Shown: positions 17,483 to 25,468, counted from the first letter of the stretch. The stretch: DNA of 64,000 bases from JAJFKB01 sp965230515 (GCA_965230515.1 OZ246007.1:372001-436000), one strand, 5' to 3'. Notes: generated by a model not told the origin, from the sequence alone. Numbers and translations are program-made.

Positions 17483-18755
17483 CATAAAAACCATCAGGCT
17501 AATGTTATTGCTCGGCTGTGCACTGGTTTTTTCACCCGCCAGTCAGGCGAAAACGAACGTCACGATTCTTCCGGATGGCAGCATTTCAATCGAATTGAAT
17601 ATTACGCTCTATGGCCCGGGTGCTTATGACTATGTCGCCAGCGACTGGGAACAATGGATCAATGACGGCTGGAATACCGCCATGAGTGCGTATAGCTGCT
17701 ATAACATGTTTCTGTCGGCAGACGTGGAAGCATCATCTGATCAGGCTGCATCCCCTTCCTGGGGCGATGATACTGAGGATAATGCCGATATTGTCTGGGG
17801 GAATAAAAATCTGTTTCCCGGTACTGACTCGATCTACGTCACACCAAGAGGCCAATATTTTCGTTCCTTTGTCACCGGCGGCGCCGGGCATGGCCAGGGT
17901 TATGATCACGATGTAGCCGGCGGCTGGTATGGCGGCTCCAAACCTTCTGTGATCGTACATGAAGCGGGGCACCTGATCGGTATTGGTGACCATTATACGG
18001 ATAGCGAAGATAAAGATGGCAACGTCACCTCTATTCCACATGCAGGATGGCTGGGCAATATTATGGCCGAAACGACAGTCTCCTCCACGGATACCGGCTC
18101 CTATGACGAGCGGCTGATGGAAGAGATCATGAACTCGATAGAAAACGGTAAGGGCTGGGATTTCAGGCCCTGTCTGGTGCTGGAGGAATATATCGGTGGC
18201 ACCAATGATAACAACGGAGTTCATGTGGATACCTATCAAGCGAATATTCGATACAACGTGTCGCCAGAAGTGCCTGTACTCGCCGCTGATATGCCTTCAG
18301 AGGGCAACTCCAAACTGCTGACGGGTTCTGGTACCGGCTCAGCAACCTGGACCCCCGTCTCGCGCAACGAAACAACCGATTTTGTAAAATATGAAGTCAC
18401 CAACAACCCCTTCCCTCTAGAGGTGGTAGGGTCAATCACTGAAGATGCCTACAACATTGTGCTGACACCCAAAGACAAAACCATCGCCGTTGAATCCCAG
18501 TTTGGACAATATGCACAGGGCAGCACGGTACAGTGGTTAAGAAACAAAGCCTCTGGATACTGTACGGTTTCACACGAGGATCTCTCGATGGTGACGCTCA
18601 AAATGGCGGATGTCAGTAATGCACAGTTTAAAGAGGTTTTTGATAGTGGAACGTCCGCAAAAATGGATACCGGAGGAACGGTCTGTGATTTTCAGATTCT
18701 GGATGGGCATTTTAAAGGCTGGTTACAGCTGTCTGTAAAATCGAAGCAGGGATAG
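17475..18755 (+). CDS. Secreted zincin metalloprotease (HExxHxxGxxD, metzincin-like)
   Basis: This 426-residue protein is read from ATG 17475 and has a signal peptide (IKTIRLMLLLGCALVFSPAS, cleavage near QAK). Residues 162-172 are HEAGHLIGIGD, a zinc-binding HExxH with the third ligand at the metzincin position but as Asp instead of His, and a candidate Met-turn follows at about 197 (GNIMAET). Asp as third ligand is known in snapalysin-type enzymes; I cannot assign a family. The C-terminal 200 residues are probably beta-rich and contain Cys pairs. It overlaps the upstream lipoprotein gene. Substrates could be external proteins or envelope proteins; none is indicated. Confidence 0.75.
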   Translation: MNNIKTIRLMLLLGCALVFSPASQAKTNVTILPDGSISIELNITLYGPGAYDYVASDWEQWINDGWNTAMSAYSCYNMFLSADVEASSDQAASPSWGDDTEDNADIVWGNKNLFPGTDSIYVTPRGQYFRSFVTGGAGHGQGYDHDVAGGWYGGSKPSVIVHEAGHLIGIGDHYTDSEDKDGNVTSIPHAGWLGNIMAETTVSSTDTGSYDERLMEEIMNSIENGKGWDFRPCLVLEEYIGGTNDNNGVHVDTYQANIRYNVSPEVPVLAADMPSEGNSKLLTGSGTGSATWTPVSRNETTDFVKYEVTNNPFPLEVVGSITEDAYNIVLTPKDKTIAVESQFGQYAQGSTVQWLRNKASGYCTVSHEDLSMVTLKMADVSNAQFKEVFDSGTSAKMDTGGTVCDFQILDGHFKGWLQLSVKSKQG

Positions 18756-18758
18756 GAT

Positions 18759-19169
18759 TTAAGCTTTTTCCACCTTGATAATCGTTCCTTGCGCAACGGC
18801 CACCAGGACCTCGCCAGCCCCGTTTTCTGAGAAAACCTTACATTCGCACACGGCTTGTCGTTTGCCGGAAGATATAACGGTTGCCCTTGCAACCAGGGTG
18901 TGGCTAATCGCAGGCTTGACATAGTTAATCTTATATTCGGAAGTTAAACTGTCACCGAGCACCGATCCACCAGCAAAAGTCAGGCAGTTATCTGCCAAAT
19001 AACCCACGACGCCACCATGAACAAAGCCATGTTGTTGGGTGAACTCCTCCTTAATGGGAAGCGTGATTTCAGCGCGTCCAATCTCAAGCACTGTCAACCG
19101 GGCACCAACCCATTGACTGAATGGTTGTGATTCTAAAATGCTCCTGCCAAATTCAAATAAATCGCTCAT
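18759..19169 (-). CDS. PaaI-family (hotdog-fold) acyl-CoA thioesterase
   Basis: This 136-residue hotdog-fold protein has the typical segments RAEITLPIKEEFTQQHGFVH, GGVVGYLADNCLTFAG and TSEYKINYVKPA. The QHGFVHGG motif and the Asp in YLADNC correspond to the catalytic region of PaaI/YdiI-type thioesterases, which hydrolyse acyl- or aryl-CoA. I place the start at ATG 19169 (MSDLFEFGRS); an upstream in-frame start would add 23 residues with no family resemblance. It ends 3 bases from the metalloprotease gene, in the opposite orientation. The substrate is unknown. Confidence 0.85.
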   Translation of the reverse strand: MSDLFEFGRSILESQPFSQWVGARLTVLEIGRAEITLPIKEEFTQQHGFVHGGVVGYLADNCLTFAGGSVLGDSLTSEYKINYVKPAISHTLVARATVISSGKRQAVCECKVFSENGAGEVLVAVAQGTIIKVEKA

Positions 19170-19200
19170 TACCGGAATCACCCTTTTTATTAATTGATTC

Positions 19201-19223
19201 TGGACACCCAGCAATTGTGTCCA
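19201..19223. repeat. Third copy of the TGGACACCCA motif, with its own inverted partner
   Basis: TGGACACCCA at 19201-19210 matches the end motif of the mini element at 19261-19367. TGGACAC at 19201-19207 also pairs with GTGTCCA at 19217-19223 as a 7-bp inverted repeat. It lies just upstream of the thioesterase gene. Confidence 0.6.
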
Positions 19224-19260
19224 ATCCAGCATAAACAAAATGCCGGGTTCAGTTCAATTG

Positions 19261-19367
19261 GTGGGTGTCCATTACTCGGCTACTTCTCCAGCCTTCATCA
19301 AGACATCAACTATAATATCTTCTTTGGTCATGGGGCTATGCAATCCACTACAGTTCTGGACACCCAC
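19261..19367. repeat. 107-bp mini element bounded by 11-bp perfect inverted repeats
   Basis: GTGGGTGTCCA at 19261-19271 is the exact reverse complement of TGGACACCCAC at 19357-19367. The 85 bases between them contain, on the minus strand, a 19-codon frame starting MTKEDIIVDVLMKAGE, which may be the relic of a larger gene or chance. The arrangement looks like a non-autonomous element or the collapsed ends of an insertion. No transposase in this window has these ends. Confidence 0.6.
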
Positions 19368-19409
19368 AAATCAAGTTTTTACACTGACCCGAAATGTTCC
19401 GTGGTTTTT

Positions 19410-19808
19410 TCATTGTAGCCCTAGAGCCTTTTTAGTTGAATCTGAAAATTCTGAATACCGTTTTGATAACGGGTTATTGATGTCTTCTTGCGGTATAAGC
19501 AACCCAGACTTTTTATCGTATTTGTATTGACCTACTATTTTTTCGTTTTGATTGGCTTGATAACTTAAAAGGTTACTATTTTTGTTGTAGGCAACCTTTA
19601 CCTCAAAACCAATAGCAGGTGGGCCACCAACAATTGCACCTTTACCATATTTATCTAGATAAAATGCGTGGCCTTCGAAGAGAAACTCTCCTTTTAGTTT
19701 TGAGCCTTCAGTTGCCCAGACTCCTACAATAGAATCGGGTATTGCAGCTTCTTTCGACGAGCAACTTACTAAAATTGCCATACTCAAAAGCAGCAATAAT
19801 TTCTTCAT
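19410..19808 (-). CDS. Small lipoprotein of unknown function
   Basis: This 132-residue protein starts at ATG 19808 with GGAGAAG immediately upstream. It has a lipoprotein signal (MKKLLLLLSMAILVSC) and a short mature domain (PDSIVGVWATEGSKLKGEFL, later NLLSYQANQNEKIVGQYKYD) that looks like a small beta-barrel of lipocalin-like or 'VGVW' type, where a GxW motif starts the barrel. The base composition is clearly more AT-rich than the flanking housekeeping genes. Its ribosome-binding site directly abuts the attC-like site at 19819-19882, the position expected for a gene in an integron cassette. The function is unknown. Confidence 0.7.
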   Translation of the reverse strand: MKKLLLLLSMAILVSCSSKEAAIPDSIVGVWATEGSKLKGEFLFEGHAFYLDKYGKGAIVGGPPAIGFEVKVAYNKNSNLLSYQANQNEKIVGQYKYDKKSGLLIPQEDINNPLSKRYSEFSDSTKKALGLQ

Positions 19809-19818
19809 AACTTCTCCA

Positions 19819-19882
19819 TCACGCCCGCAACACCGGAAAACTGAAGCGCAGCGTAGGTTTGTCCGCGTGCTTGCGATTGTTA
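19819..19882 (-). other. Integron attC-like recombination site (degenerate at one end)
   Basis: Read on the minus strand, the site runs from TAACAATCGCAAG at the stop codon of the acetyltransferase gene to TTGCGGGCGTGA just before the ribosome-binding site of the next gene. The two sides pair imperfectly: TCGCAA with TTGCGG, CACGCGG with CCGGTG, GGACAAACCT with AGTTTTCC, around a short loop with TACGCTGCGCTTC. This is the layout of integron attC sites (outer core, spacers with bulges, inner core). The expected terminal GCGTTA appears as GCGTGA, so one core is altered. No integrase IntI is in the window. Confidence 0.55.
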
Positions 19883-20371
19883 TGTTTTTTGTAACCATTT
19901 ATACATGACCAATGCATCTACATACCCTTTTTTAGGGTGAATAAATGCCTGAGGAAGACGGCCAACAGTTTCGAATCCAAGCTTGCCCCATAAGCGAACA
20001 GCCCCTTCGTTGCTAGATGCCACAAAATTAAATTGCATTGCTTTATAACCAAGCTCAGATGCAACTTTTTGAGAGTGTTCGCACATTGTTGTAGCCAATC
20101 CTTTGCCTCGTGCTTTTGATGAAACCATATATCCACAGTTGCAAACGTGGCTACCAGGCCCAGCTTGATTTGTCTTTATATAGTATGTTCCGAGTATTTC
20201 ACCGGCCTCTTCAAAAACATATGTCTTGCGGGGTGCATCTAGCCAGATTTTCTCTGCCTGTTCCTTCGTGGTTTCAACATCGTATGCATAAGTTTCTCCG
20301 GCTTTAACAATTTCATGGAAAATCGGCCAGATTGCATTCCAATCTTCTCTTATTGCTTCTCTAATATTCAT
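19880..20371 (-). CDS. GNAT family N-acetyltransferase
   Basis: This 163-residue acetyltransferase starts at ATG 20371 (MNIREAIREDW). The GNAT core is clear: AWxxIWPIFHEIVKAGETYA-type N-terminal helix, ETTKEQAEKIWL, then beta strands with GEILGTYYIKTN, the acetyl-CoA loop VSSKARGKGLATTM, and the C-terminal FVASSNEGAVRLWGKLGFE. This resembles the phosphinothricin/YncA-like branch. Such genes are very common as integron cassettes, and the stop codon here merges with an attC-like site. The AT-rich composition agrees with acquisition. The acceptor substrate (an antibiotic, amino acid or amine) is unknown. Confidence 0.88.
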   Translation of the reverse strand: MNIREAIREDWNAIWPIFHEIVKAGETYAYDVETTKEQAEKIWLDAPRKTYVFEEAGEILGTYYIKTNQAGPGSHVCNCGYMVSSKARGKGLATTMCEHSQKVASELGYKAMQFNFVASSNEGAVRLWGKLGFETVGRLPQAFIHPKKGYVDALVMYKWLQKT

Positions 20372-20746
20372 GCGAAATTCTCTGTGAAAACATAACAGTA
20401 CGTTTATGAGGCCATCGGCCTCATAATAATTATTATCGGGCCGCCACATAATTTTTTTTGATGCTGATTCAAGATTTGCAACCCATTGAAATATATAAAC
20501 TAACAACAGGCTTCTGGGCTGCCAAATTTATTATCGAGCCGTTTTTTGCCCGGAAAGCGCTGACTTTTTCAAAAATAAATATACTATTTTTTTGTACAGT
20601 AACTTTAAGGCAGGGAATTCTTAATGTCATCTTCGCCATTCCTTCGAACAGTCCATGATTGTGGGTATCGTTACCGTCCTGCAACGATTTGTTCGTGAGT
20701 GTTGTAGTAAATACTACGCTAATAAGGAATTTTTACAAAACGGTTT
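20372..20746. other. Intergenic region between the acetyltransferase gene and the CNNM gene
   Basis: These 375 bases are AT-rich. They contain the hairpin at 20404-20426 (listed) and two overlapping antisense frames of 66 and 71 codons around 20458-20684 with no recognisable family, ribosome-binding site or codon bias; I do not call them genes. Nothing else was identified. Confidence 0.5.
20404..20426. repeat. 10-bp hairpin upstream of the acetyltransferase gene
   Basis: TTATGAGGCC at 20404-20413, a 3-base loop, and GGCCTCATAA at 20417-20426 form a perfect stem. Neither side is followed by a T-run, so it is more likely a structural or regulatory hairpin, or part of a cassette boundary, than a terminator. 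Confidence 0.65.
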
Positions 20747-21817
20747 TTAGTCATCTCTTTCGCCTTTAATCTCTTCGATATTTACCCCCATCTGCTGGGC
20801 CCGGCGTTTCCAGAGTCGTTTCGCCAGTTTCTGCATATCTTCCGTTTTATCGCTCTCATCGATTATTTCCAGTCCCAGGAGGGTTTCGATGACATCTTCC
20901 AGGGTGATGATGCCATCCATGCCGCCATACTCATTGATCACCAATAGAATATGTGCTTTTTTAATCAGCAGTTCGTCAAAGGCCTGCGACAGGCTCAAAG
21001 ATGCTGGTACGGCATACAGATCCCGTCGAAAATTCTTCAGTTTTCTATCGCCATCCCCTGCCACCTGGGCATATAACAGATCTGCACGCAAAACAAAGCC
21101 GTTGATATGTTCCAGACTGTCACCGTAGATGGGGATACGGGAAAACCGCACGTTATCATGCTGTTCGATAAACTCCTGAACAGACAGTTCTTCCGGCAAT
21201 GAGACCACCACTGTGCGGGGAGTCATGGCGTCCTTGACGCGCATTTCACGCAGGGCCAGCAGGTTGATCAGTATGCGTGATTCCTGTTGTTCCAGTTCGC
21301 CCTCTTCTACGCTGCGCTCAGCCATTGCGGCAAATTCGTCCCGGCTGAATCCGGTCAACCTGGGACCTCCGGTCAAACCGCGGGTTAACCGTTCTGACAA
21401 TATAATAAAGGGGTACAGCACCCAGATCAGCACTCTCAGACCATGCGCAGTAGGGGGTGCAAGTGTTCTCCAGTAATGCGCGCCAAGTGTTTTGGGTATG
21501 ATCTCGGAAAAGACCAGAATCAAAAGGGTCAGTATCGCGGATGCTATGCCAACGTAAGCATTACCAAAGAGTGTCGTGGCCTGGGCACCGGCACCGACTG
21601 CCCCTACGGTATGCGCAATGGTGTTCAGGGTCAGTATCGCGGCCAGTGGCGCGTTGATATCCTCATTGAGCTTGCGTAACAAACTACCCGAGGGTTTACC
21701 CTGTTGTTCCAGCAGGGCAATATGTGCGGTGGTTACGCTGAGAATAACCGCTTCTGCCAGCGAGCAAAGGAAGGAAAATCCGAGCGCGACCGAAACGTAG
21801 GTAATCAGTAGTAGCAT
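20747..21817 (-). CDS. CNNM-domain / CBS-pair membrane protein (HlyC/CorC family)
   Basis: This 356-residue inner-membrane protein has an N-terminal CNNM (DUF21) domain of four hydrophobic helices (FLCSLAEAVILSVTTAHI; IPKTLGAHYWRTLA) and a cytosolic pair of CBS domains (about 190-310: MRVKDAMTPRTVVVSL; HILLVINEYGGMDGIITLED). It ends after the CBS pair, so the C-terminal CorC_HlyC transporter-associated domain found in many relatives is missing. Family members are linked to Mg2+ (or Co2+) efflux or homeostasis. It is co-directional with, and 67 bases downstream of, nosL; that placement is probably accidental. Confidence 0.9.
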   Translation of the reverse strand: MLLLITYVSVALGFSFLCSLAEAVILSVTTAHIALLEQQGKPSGSLLRKLNEDINAPLAAILTLNTIAHTVGAVGAGAQATTLFGNAYVGIASAILTLLILVFSEIIPKTLGAHYWRTLAPPTAHGLRVLIWVLYPFIILSERLTRGLTGGPRLTGFSRDEFAAMAERSVEEGELEQQESRILINLLALREMRVKDAMTPRTVVVSLPEELSVQEFIEQHDNVRFSRIPIYGDSLEHINGFVLRADLLYAQVAGDGDRKLKNFRRDLYAVPASLSLSQAFDELLIKKAHILLVINEYGGMDGIITLEDVIETLLGLEIIDESDKTEDMQKLAKRLWKRRAQQMGVNIEEIKGERDD

Positions 21818-21884
21818 ATTGACAGGCTACTGAAATATTGCGAAAAAGTCGATATCGCGGCTAATTCTCCGCTTACATCGCTTG

Positions 21885-22478
21885 CTACTGGTGTATAGTG
21901 CCTTCATGGTCATGTGTTCGATCAGCATTATGGTTCTGATGGTCCGGTGCTACCGGCAATGTCTCGGAATTACCCAGTACATAGTCCTTGGGAATATCGG
22001 TGAAGCGAACCACCCGTCCACCATGAATCTCCGTAAATTGTGTGGCCATCGCGGCATCACGAAATGGAAAAGCTTCCATGGCACCCATGCCACCACGCAA
22101 CCGGCTACCAATCACGTAAACCGCCCACTCCGCTGTCACCCAGGATTCTTTCATCCTTTCCGGGTGAGCCAGATTGAAGCTGGGTGTGGCATCGATTGCT
22201 GTCACATAGACAGCGGCAATGTCTTTGGATTCTTCCGGCAGTCTGGTGTAGGCAATGCCATCGCGGACGCTGGTAAACCAAAGGGGATCGTTGCCGCCTT
22301 TGCGCAATACCTGACTTTTCGGCCCCTCATGCTCACTCAACAACATATTGCAAAAATGGCCAATGGCCTCCGTTGTGGGCAGCTGTGGCTTGGGCCGCTC
22401 CGCTTTATCGACAGGCTGACATGCCGTGATGATGAGGGTAAGCGCCAACAAAAGAAAATGGGCAATTGGCTTATTCAA
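21885..22478 (-). CDS. nosL: Copper chaperone NosL, lipoprotein
   Basis: This 197-residue NosL delivers copper (Cu+) for maturation of the N2O reductase catalytic centre. The start is TTG 22478, because AAGGAG sits 7 bases before it and no ATG is near; the resulting N-terminus gives a lipoprotein signal (HFLLLALTLIITAC, Cys20). The NosL hallmark Cys-x-Met follows at residues 43-45 (GHFCNMLLSEHEGPK), where Cys and Met ligate copper. The last 25 residues are unusually His-rich (VAPDHQNHNADRTHDHEGT), probably an extra metal-binding tail. The start codon lies 2 bases after the nosY stop, so the nosFYL genes are tightly coupled. Confidence 0.93.
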   Translation of the reverse strand: MNKPIAHFLLLALTLIITACQPVDKAERPKPQLPTTEAIGHFCNMLLSEHEGPKSQVLRKGGNDPLWFTSVRDGIAYTRLPEESKDIAAVYVTAIDATPSFNLAHPERMKESWVTAEWAVYVIGSRLRGGMGAMEAFPFRDAAMATQFTEIHGGRVVRFTDIPKDYVLGNSETLPVAPDHQNHNADRTHDHEGTIHQ

Positions 22479-22479
22479 G

Positions 22480-23301
22480 TTACAACTCCTTACGGTTAAA
22501 CAGATAGATGGCCAGAGACAGCAATACGATAATCCAGGCACTCATGATTGCAAGCAGACTGTTTGGCCCGACAGTTTCAGAGACATTGAGCACTCCCGAC
22601 ACCAGACTGGCGGCCTCTGAGCCGGTCAGGTTGTAGAGTCTGTATACGTCTGCGGGATTTGCCAAAACCAGCAGATCAAATACTCCGGGCAGTAAACGCT
22701 GTTCTTTGTCCGTCAGTAATACACCCAATAATATCAGATCATAAATCACCAGCATAAACAGCCAGACGCCGACAGCAGCGCCGATCGCACTGGCCCGCAC
22801 TTTGCTGAGCAGACTGATCAGACTTCCAAGGCTGATAAACACAGCGCCAAGCAGTAGTGAACTGGCCATCATCTGCGCATAGTTGATCCAATCGGAAACG
22901 CCGGTATTCCCTTGTGCAGACAGATAAAGCCCGGCACTTCCGTAGCCGATCAAAATGGCAAACATCAGTACCAACAGGTGCCCGATAAATTTGCCAAGGA
23001 TGATATGCCAGCGTGAAACGGGATAACTGAGCAGCAGTAGCAAAGTGCCCTGCTCCTGCTCTCCGACGATCGCGTCAAAGGAAATGGTCAGTGCTACCAG
23101 AGGAATCAGATACAGGCTCAGACTTGATAGGCTCACGGTGGTGATGCTCATCAGACTGGCCCTGGAGTCCCCGATCGGCGCTGAGCCCAATAAAGCGAGG
23201 GAAAACGCAAGGCTGGCGAGCAGGATGATGGCGGCCAGCGCCCACCGGTTGCGTATCGCACGCTGAAACTCAGCAGTAGTGATGGTGATGACAGCGTTCA
23301 T
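22480..23301 (-). CDS. nosY: ABC transporter permease NosY
   Basis: This 273-residue permease has six hydrophobic segments and the ABC-2 layout of NosY, starting MNAVITITTAEFQRAIRNRW and containing SFDAIVGEQEQGTLLLLLSY, a conserved cytoplasmic motif of this group. With the ATPase NosF and periplasmic NosD it forms the NosDFY machine that loads NosL-delivered copper into NosZ. Its start overlaps the nosF stop by 4 bases (ATGA), so it is translationally coupled. Confidence 0.94.
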   Translation of the reverse strand: MNAVITITTAEFQRAIRNRWALAAIILLASLAFSLALLGSAPIGDSRASLMSITTVSLSSLSLYLIPLVALTISFDAIVGEQEQGTLLLLLSYPVSRWHIILGKFIGHLLVLMFAILIGYGSAGLYLSAQGNTGVSDWINYAQMMASSLLLGAVFISLGSLISLLSKVRASAIGAAVGVWLFMLVIYDLILLGVLLTDKEQRLLPGVFDLLVLANPADVYRLYNLTGSEAASLVSGVLNVSETVGPNSLLAIMSAWIIVLLSLAIYLFNRKEL

Positions 23302-24191
23302 GAACGGTTTGCCTGTTCCACGAAATGGCCATAAAGGTCATCCAGTCGTGGTGGAATGATCTGCAGGTCTTTGATCGCATCCTGTTGACCCATGATCCGC
23401 TCCATCAGCGACACTTTATCCTGCTGCTGGCAGAGCAGTGTAATTTGGCCTGTCTCATCGGCGCCATTAGCAGCCTGTTCCATAAATCCCGCAAAGCGCT
23501 GGTATGCTCCCTGATGCGGTTCTATGCAGATTCGAGTCGGCAACCGCGCGGCCTCCCTTAACTGTTCCAGTGAGCCCTGAATAATGACGGCGCCCTTGTT
23601 CATGATCAGAATCTTATCGATTTCACCCTCTATTTCAGACAGTGCATGAGAAGAGATCAGTATGGCCGTACCTCTCGCTTTGCAATCACGGAGAATTTTA
23701 TAAAAGTGCCTTCTCAGGAACGGATCCAGACCGGTGGTGGGTTCATCCAGCAACAGCAGCTTTGGGGTTCCCAGCAGCGCCTGTGCCAGTCCTAACCGCT
23801 GCCGCATACCCTTGGAATAGGTTTTAATTCTGGCTTCAGCCGCTTCACTCAAACCCACCAGCTCAAGCAGTTCCGGACATTGTTTCAGCGATACTTTCTT
23901 GAGTTTGGCGTAATATCCCAGCATCTGCTTTCCGGTCATTTCACCGGGAAATGACACGGTTTCAGGTAGAAACCCGATATTGGCATGCGGATCTTTGGCT
24001 GGATCTGTAGCAATTTCAAGATCACCCGATGTGGGTCGAACCAGGCCCAGAATCAGTTTCATCAGCGTGGTTTTCCCGGCACCGTTATGTCCGATTATCG
24101 CAACGCTTTCCTGAGCGGCCACCGATAAGCTGACATCATTGACGACGACCTGGCCCCTGTAGCTTTTGCTCACCCCGGTTAGTTTAATCAT
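23298..24191 (-). CDS. nosF: ABC transporter ATP-binding protein NosF
   Basis: This 297-residue ATPase is read from ATG 24191 (MIKLTGVSKSYRG), which has AAAGGTAAC before it; an in-frame upstream start would run back into nosD. Walker A is IIGHNGAGKTTLMK, the signature is YSKGMRQRLGLAQAL, and Walker B is LLLLDEPTTGLDPFLRR; the Q-loop (GFLPETVSFPG) and H-loop (ISSHALSEIE) are also visible. It powers the NosDFY complex. It lies 26 bases after nosD and overlaps nosY by 4 bases. Confidence 0.95.
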   Translation of the reverse strand: MIKLTGVSKSYRGQVVVNDVSLSVAAQESVAIIGHNGAGKTTLMKLILGLVRPTSGDLEIATDPAKDPHANIGFLPETVSFPGEMTGKQMLGYYAKLKKVSLKQCPELLELVGLSEAAEARIKTYSKGMRQRLGLAQALLGTPKLLLLDEPTTGLDPFLRRHFYKILRDCKARGTAILISSHALSEIEGEIDKILIMNKGAVIIQGSLEQLREAARLPTRICIEPHQGAYQRFAGFMEQAANGADETGQITLLCQQQDKVSLMERIMGQQDAIKDLQIIPPRLDDLYGHFVEQANRS

Positions 24192-24217
24192 GTTACCTTT
24201 TTCTGTGTTTGCCAAAG

Positions 24218-25468
24218 CTATAGCACACTGGGTTGCATCAGTGGAGCACTGTCCTGTACGCCGCCAGGATGAAGTGCCGGAAACTGTGACTGTGCCCATT
24301 GTAGCAACTGCAACGCAGGACTGTTTAGCAGGATTTTGGCGTTTGGGTGACGCCAGATCAGCTGATCGACAATGGTGTTCGGCCGATAGGGCTTATCGGC
24401 AATGGCGTCACCATCAAGATCAAATGCCAGATGGTCACTCCAGTAGTTCCCCTGATTCGCTTTCGACCATTCAAGCTCGGTTGTGCCAACGTATTTCACT
24501 TGTGTTTTGTTGCCGATAAAGTTGTTCCCCCAAATGGTGTTTTGCTCAGAGCCGGCGGTAAAATGAATACCTATTAAACAGCTTTCAAAATGATTCTTAA
24601 CTATTTGATTTATATTTGAATTATAAACAAAAGCACATTTTTCAACACCACCTTCAACTCGATTGCGAGTAATTTCAGAATGGTTGGTGTAGTTGAAGAA
24701 AATACCCCTGTCCCGGTCGCCGCTGGACAGATTGCCACGCACTTTCAGATAGGAGGAGTACATAAGAGCGTAGCCTACATGATTATTTTCCGAGACATTA
24801 TCCGAAATCTCGCTGTGATTGGTGTACATGTAGTGCACAGCAAAACGCAGATCTGTGAAATGGTTTTCGCTAAAACGGTTGTTGTGACTGGTTGTTGAGA
24901 AAATTCCATCGCGCCCGTACCGAATACGGTTTTTCTCAACCACAGAGCCGGGGGAATTCCAGATATGAACGCCATTACCCCGCTCGTTCAAGCGCAAGTC
25001 GCGTCGACCAAAGATCAAATTGGAGCTGACCCGCGCCTGATCAGGCCCTTTGAGATAAACGCCAATAAGATTATGCTTGAACTGATTCTCTGCAATGACC
25101 GCATGATCACCGTTGGCTGTGATGAATATACCGCTATGTTCCTCAGATAACAGCTCTCCGGAGTTTTTGATGGTTAAACCCTGAATACGGACATTGGGGG
25201 CATCGACAACCAGAACATGACCGTTTCCGCCGCCATCGATAATGACACCGGGCTCGCCCAACAGCTGAATAGAGCGATCAATGATGACGGGGCCCGAATA
25301 GTTGCCCGCCGATAACTGCAGCGTATCGCCATCTGCCAGTGTCGCGATCACCTCATTCAACGGGGTAATCGAAGGGGACGCGTGATGGACGACACCGCCG
25401 AAAGCTGCAGGGAAAGACAGGCTTAAAAGAATACCGAAAAACGCGGCCCTGAAGTTGTGGAATATCAT
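24218..25468 (-). CDS. nosD: Periplasmic copper-site maturation protein NosD
   Basis: This 416-residue periplasmic protein starts at ATG 25468, with a signal peptide (FRAAFFGILLSLSFPAAFGG). The mature chain is a right-handed parallel beta-helix of NosD/carbohydrate-binding repeats: many consecutive 'N-x-I-x-x-N' turns such as VSSNLIFGRR, HSEISDNVSENNHVG and INQIVKNHFESCLIGIHF. In the NosDFY complex NosD receives copper from NosL and passes it to apo-NosZ. Length and composition are normal for the family. A perfect 10-bp hairpin in the gap before it may tune its level relative to nosZ. Confidence 0.94.
   Translation of the reverse strand: MIFHNFRAAFFGILLSLSFPAAFGGVVHHASPSITPLNEVIATLADGDTLQLSAGNYSGPVIIDRSIQLLGEPGVIIDGGGNGHVLVVDAPNVRIQGLTIKNSGELLSEEHSGIFITANGDHAVIAENQFKHNLIGVYLKGPDQARVSSNLIFGRRDLRLNERGNGVHIWNSPGSVVEKNRIRYGRDGIFSTTSHNNRFSENHFTDLRFAVHYMYTNHSEISDNVSENNHVGYALMYSSYLKVRGNLSSGDRDRGIFFNYTNHSEITRNRVEGGVEKCAFVYNSNINQIVKNHFESCLIGIHFTAGSEQNTIWGNNFIGNKTQVKYVGTTELEWSKANQGNYWSDHLAFDLDGDAIADKPYRPNTIVDQLIWRHPNAKILLNSPALQLLQWAQSQFPALHPGGVQDSAPLMQPSVL

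Noticed and set aside
20458..20684. Overlapping antisense frames of 66 and 71 codons between the acetyltransferase and CNNM genes
   Set aside because: No ribosome-binding site, no family and no codon bias were seen on either; left as intergenic DNA.
21882..22499. A 205-codon plus-strand frame covering nosL
   Set aside because: Lies entirely on the opposite strand of nosL, whose Cys-x-Met motif, lipobox and coupling to nosY are clear. The antisense product has no recognisable features.
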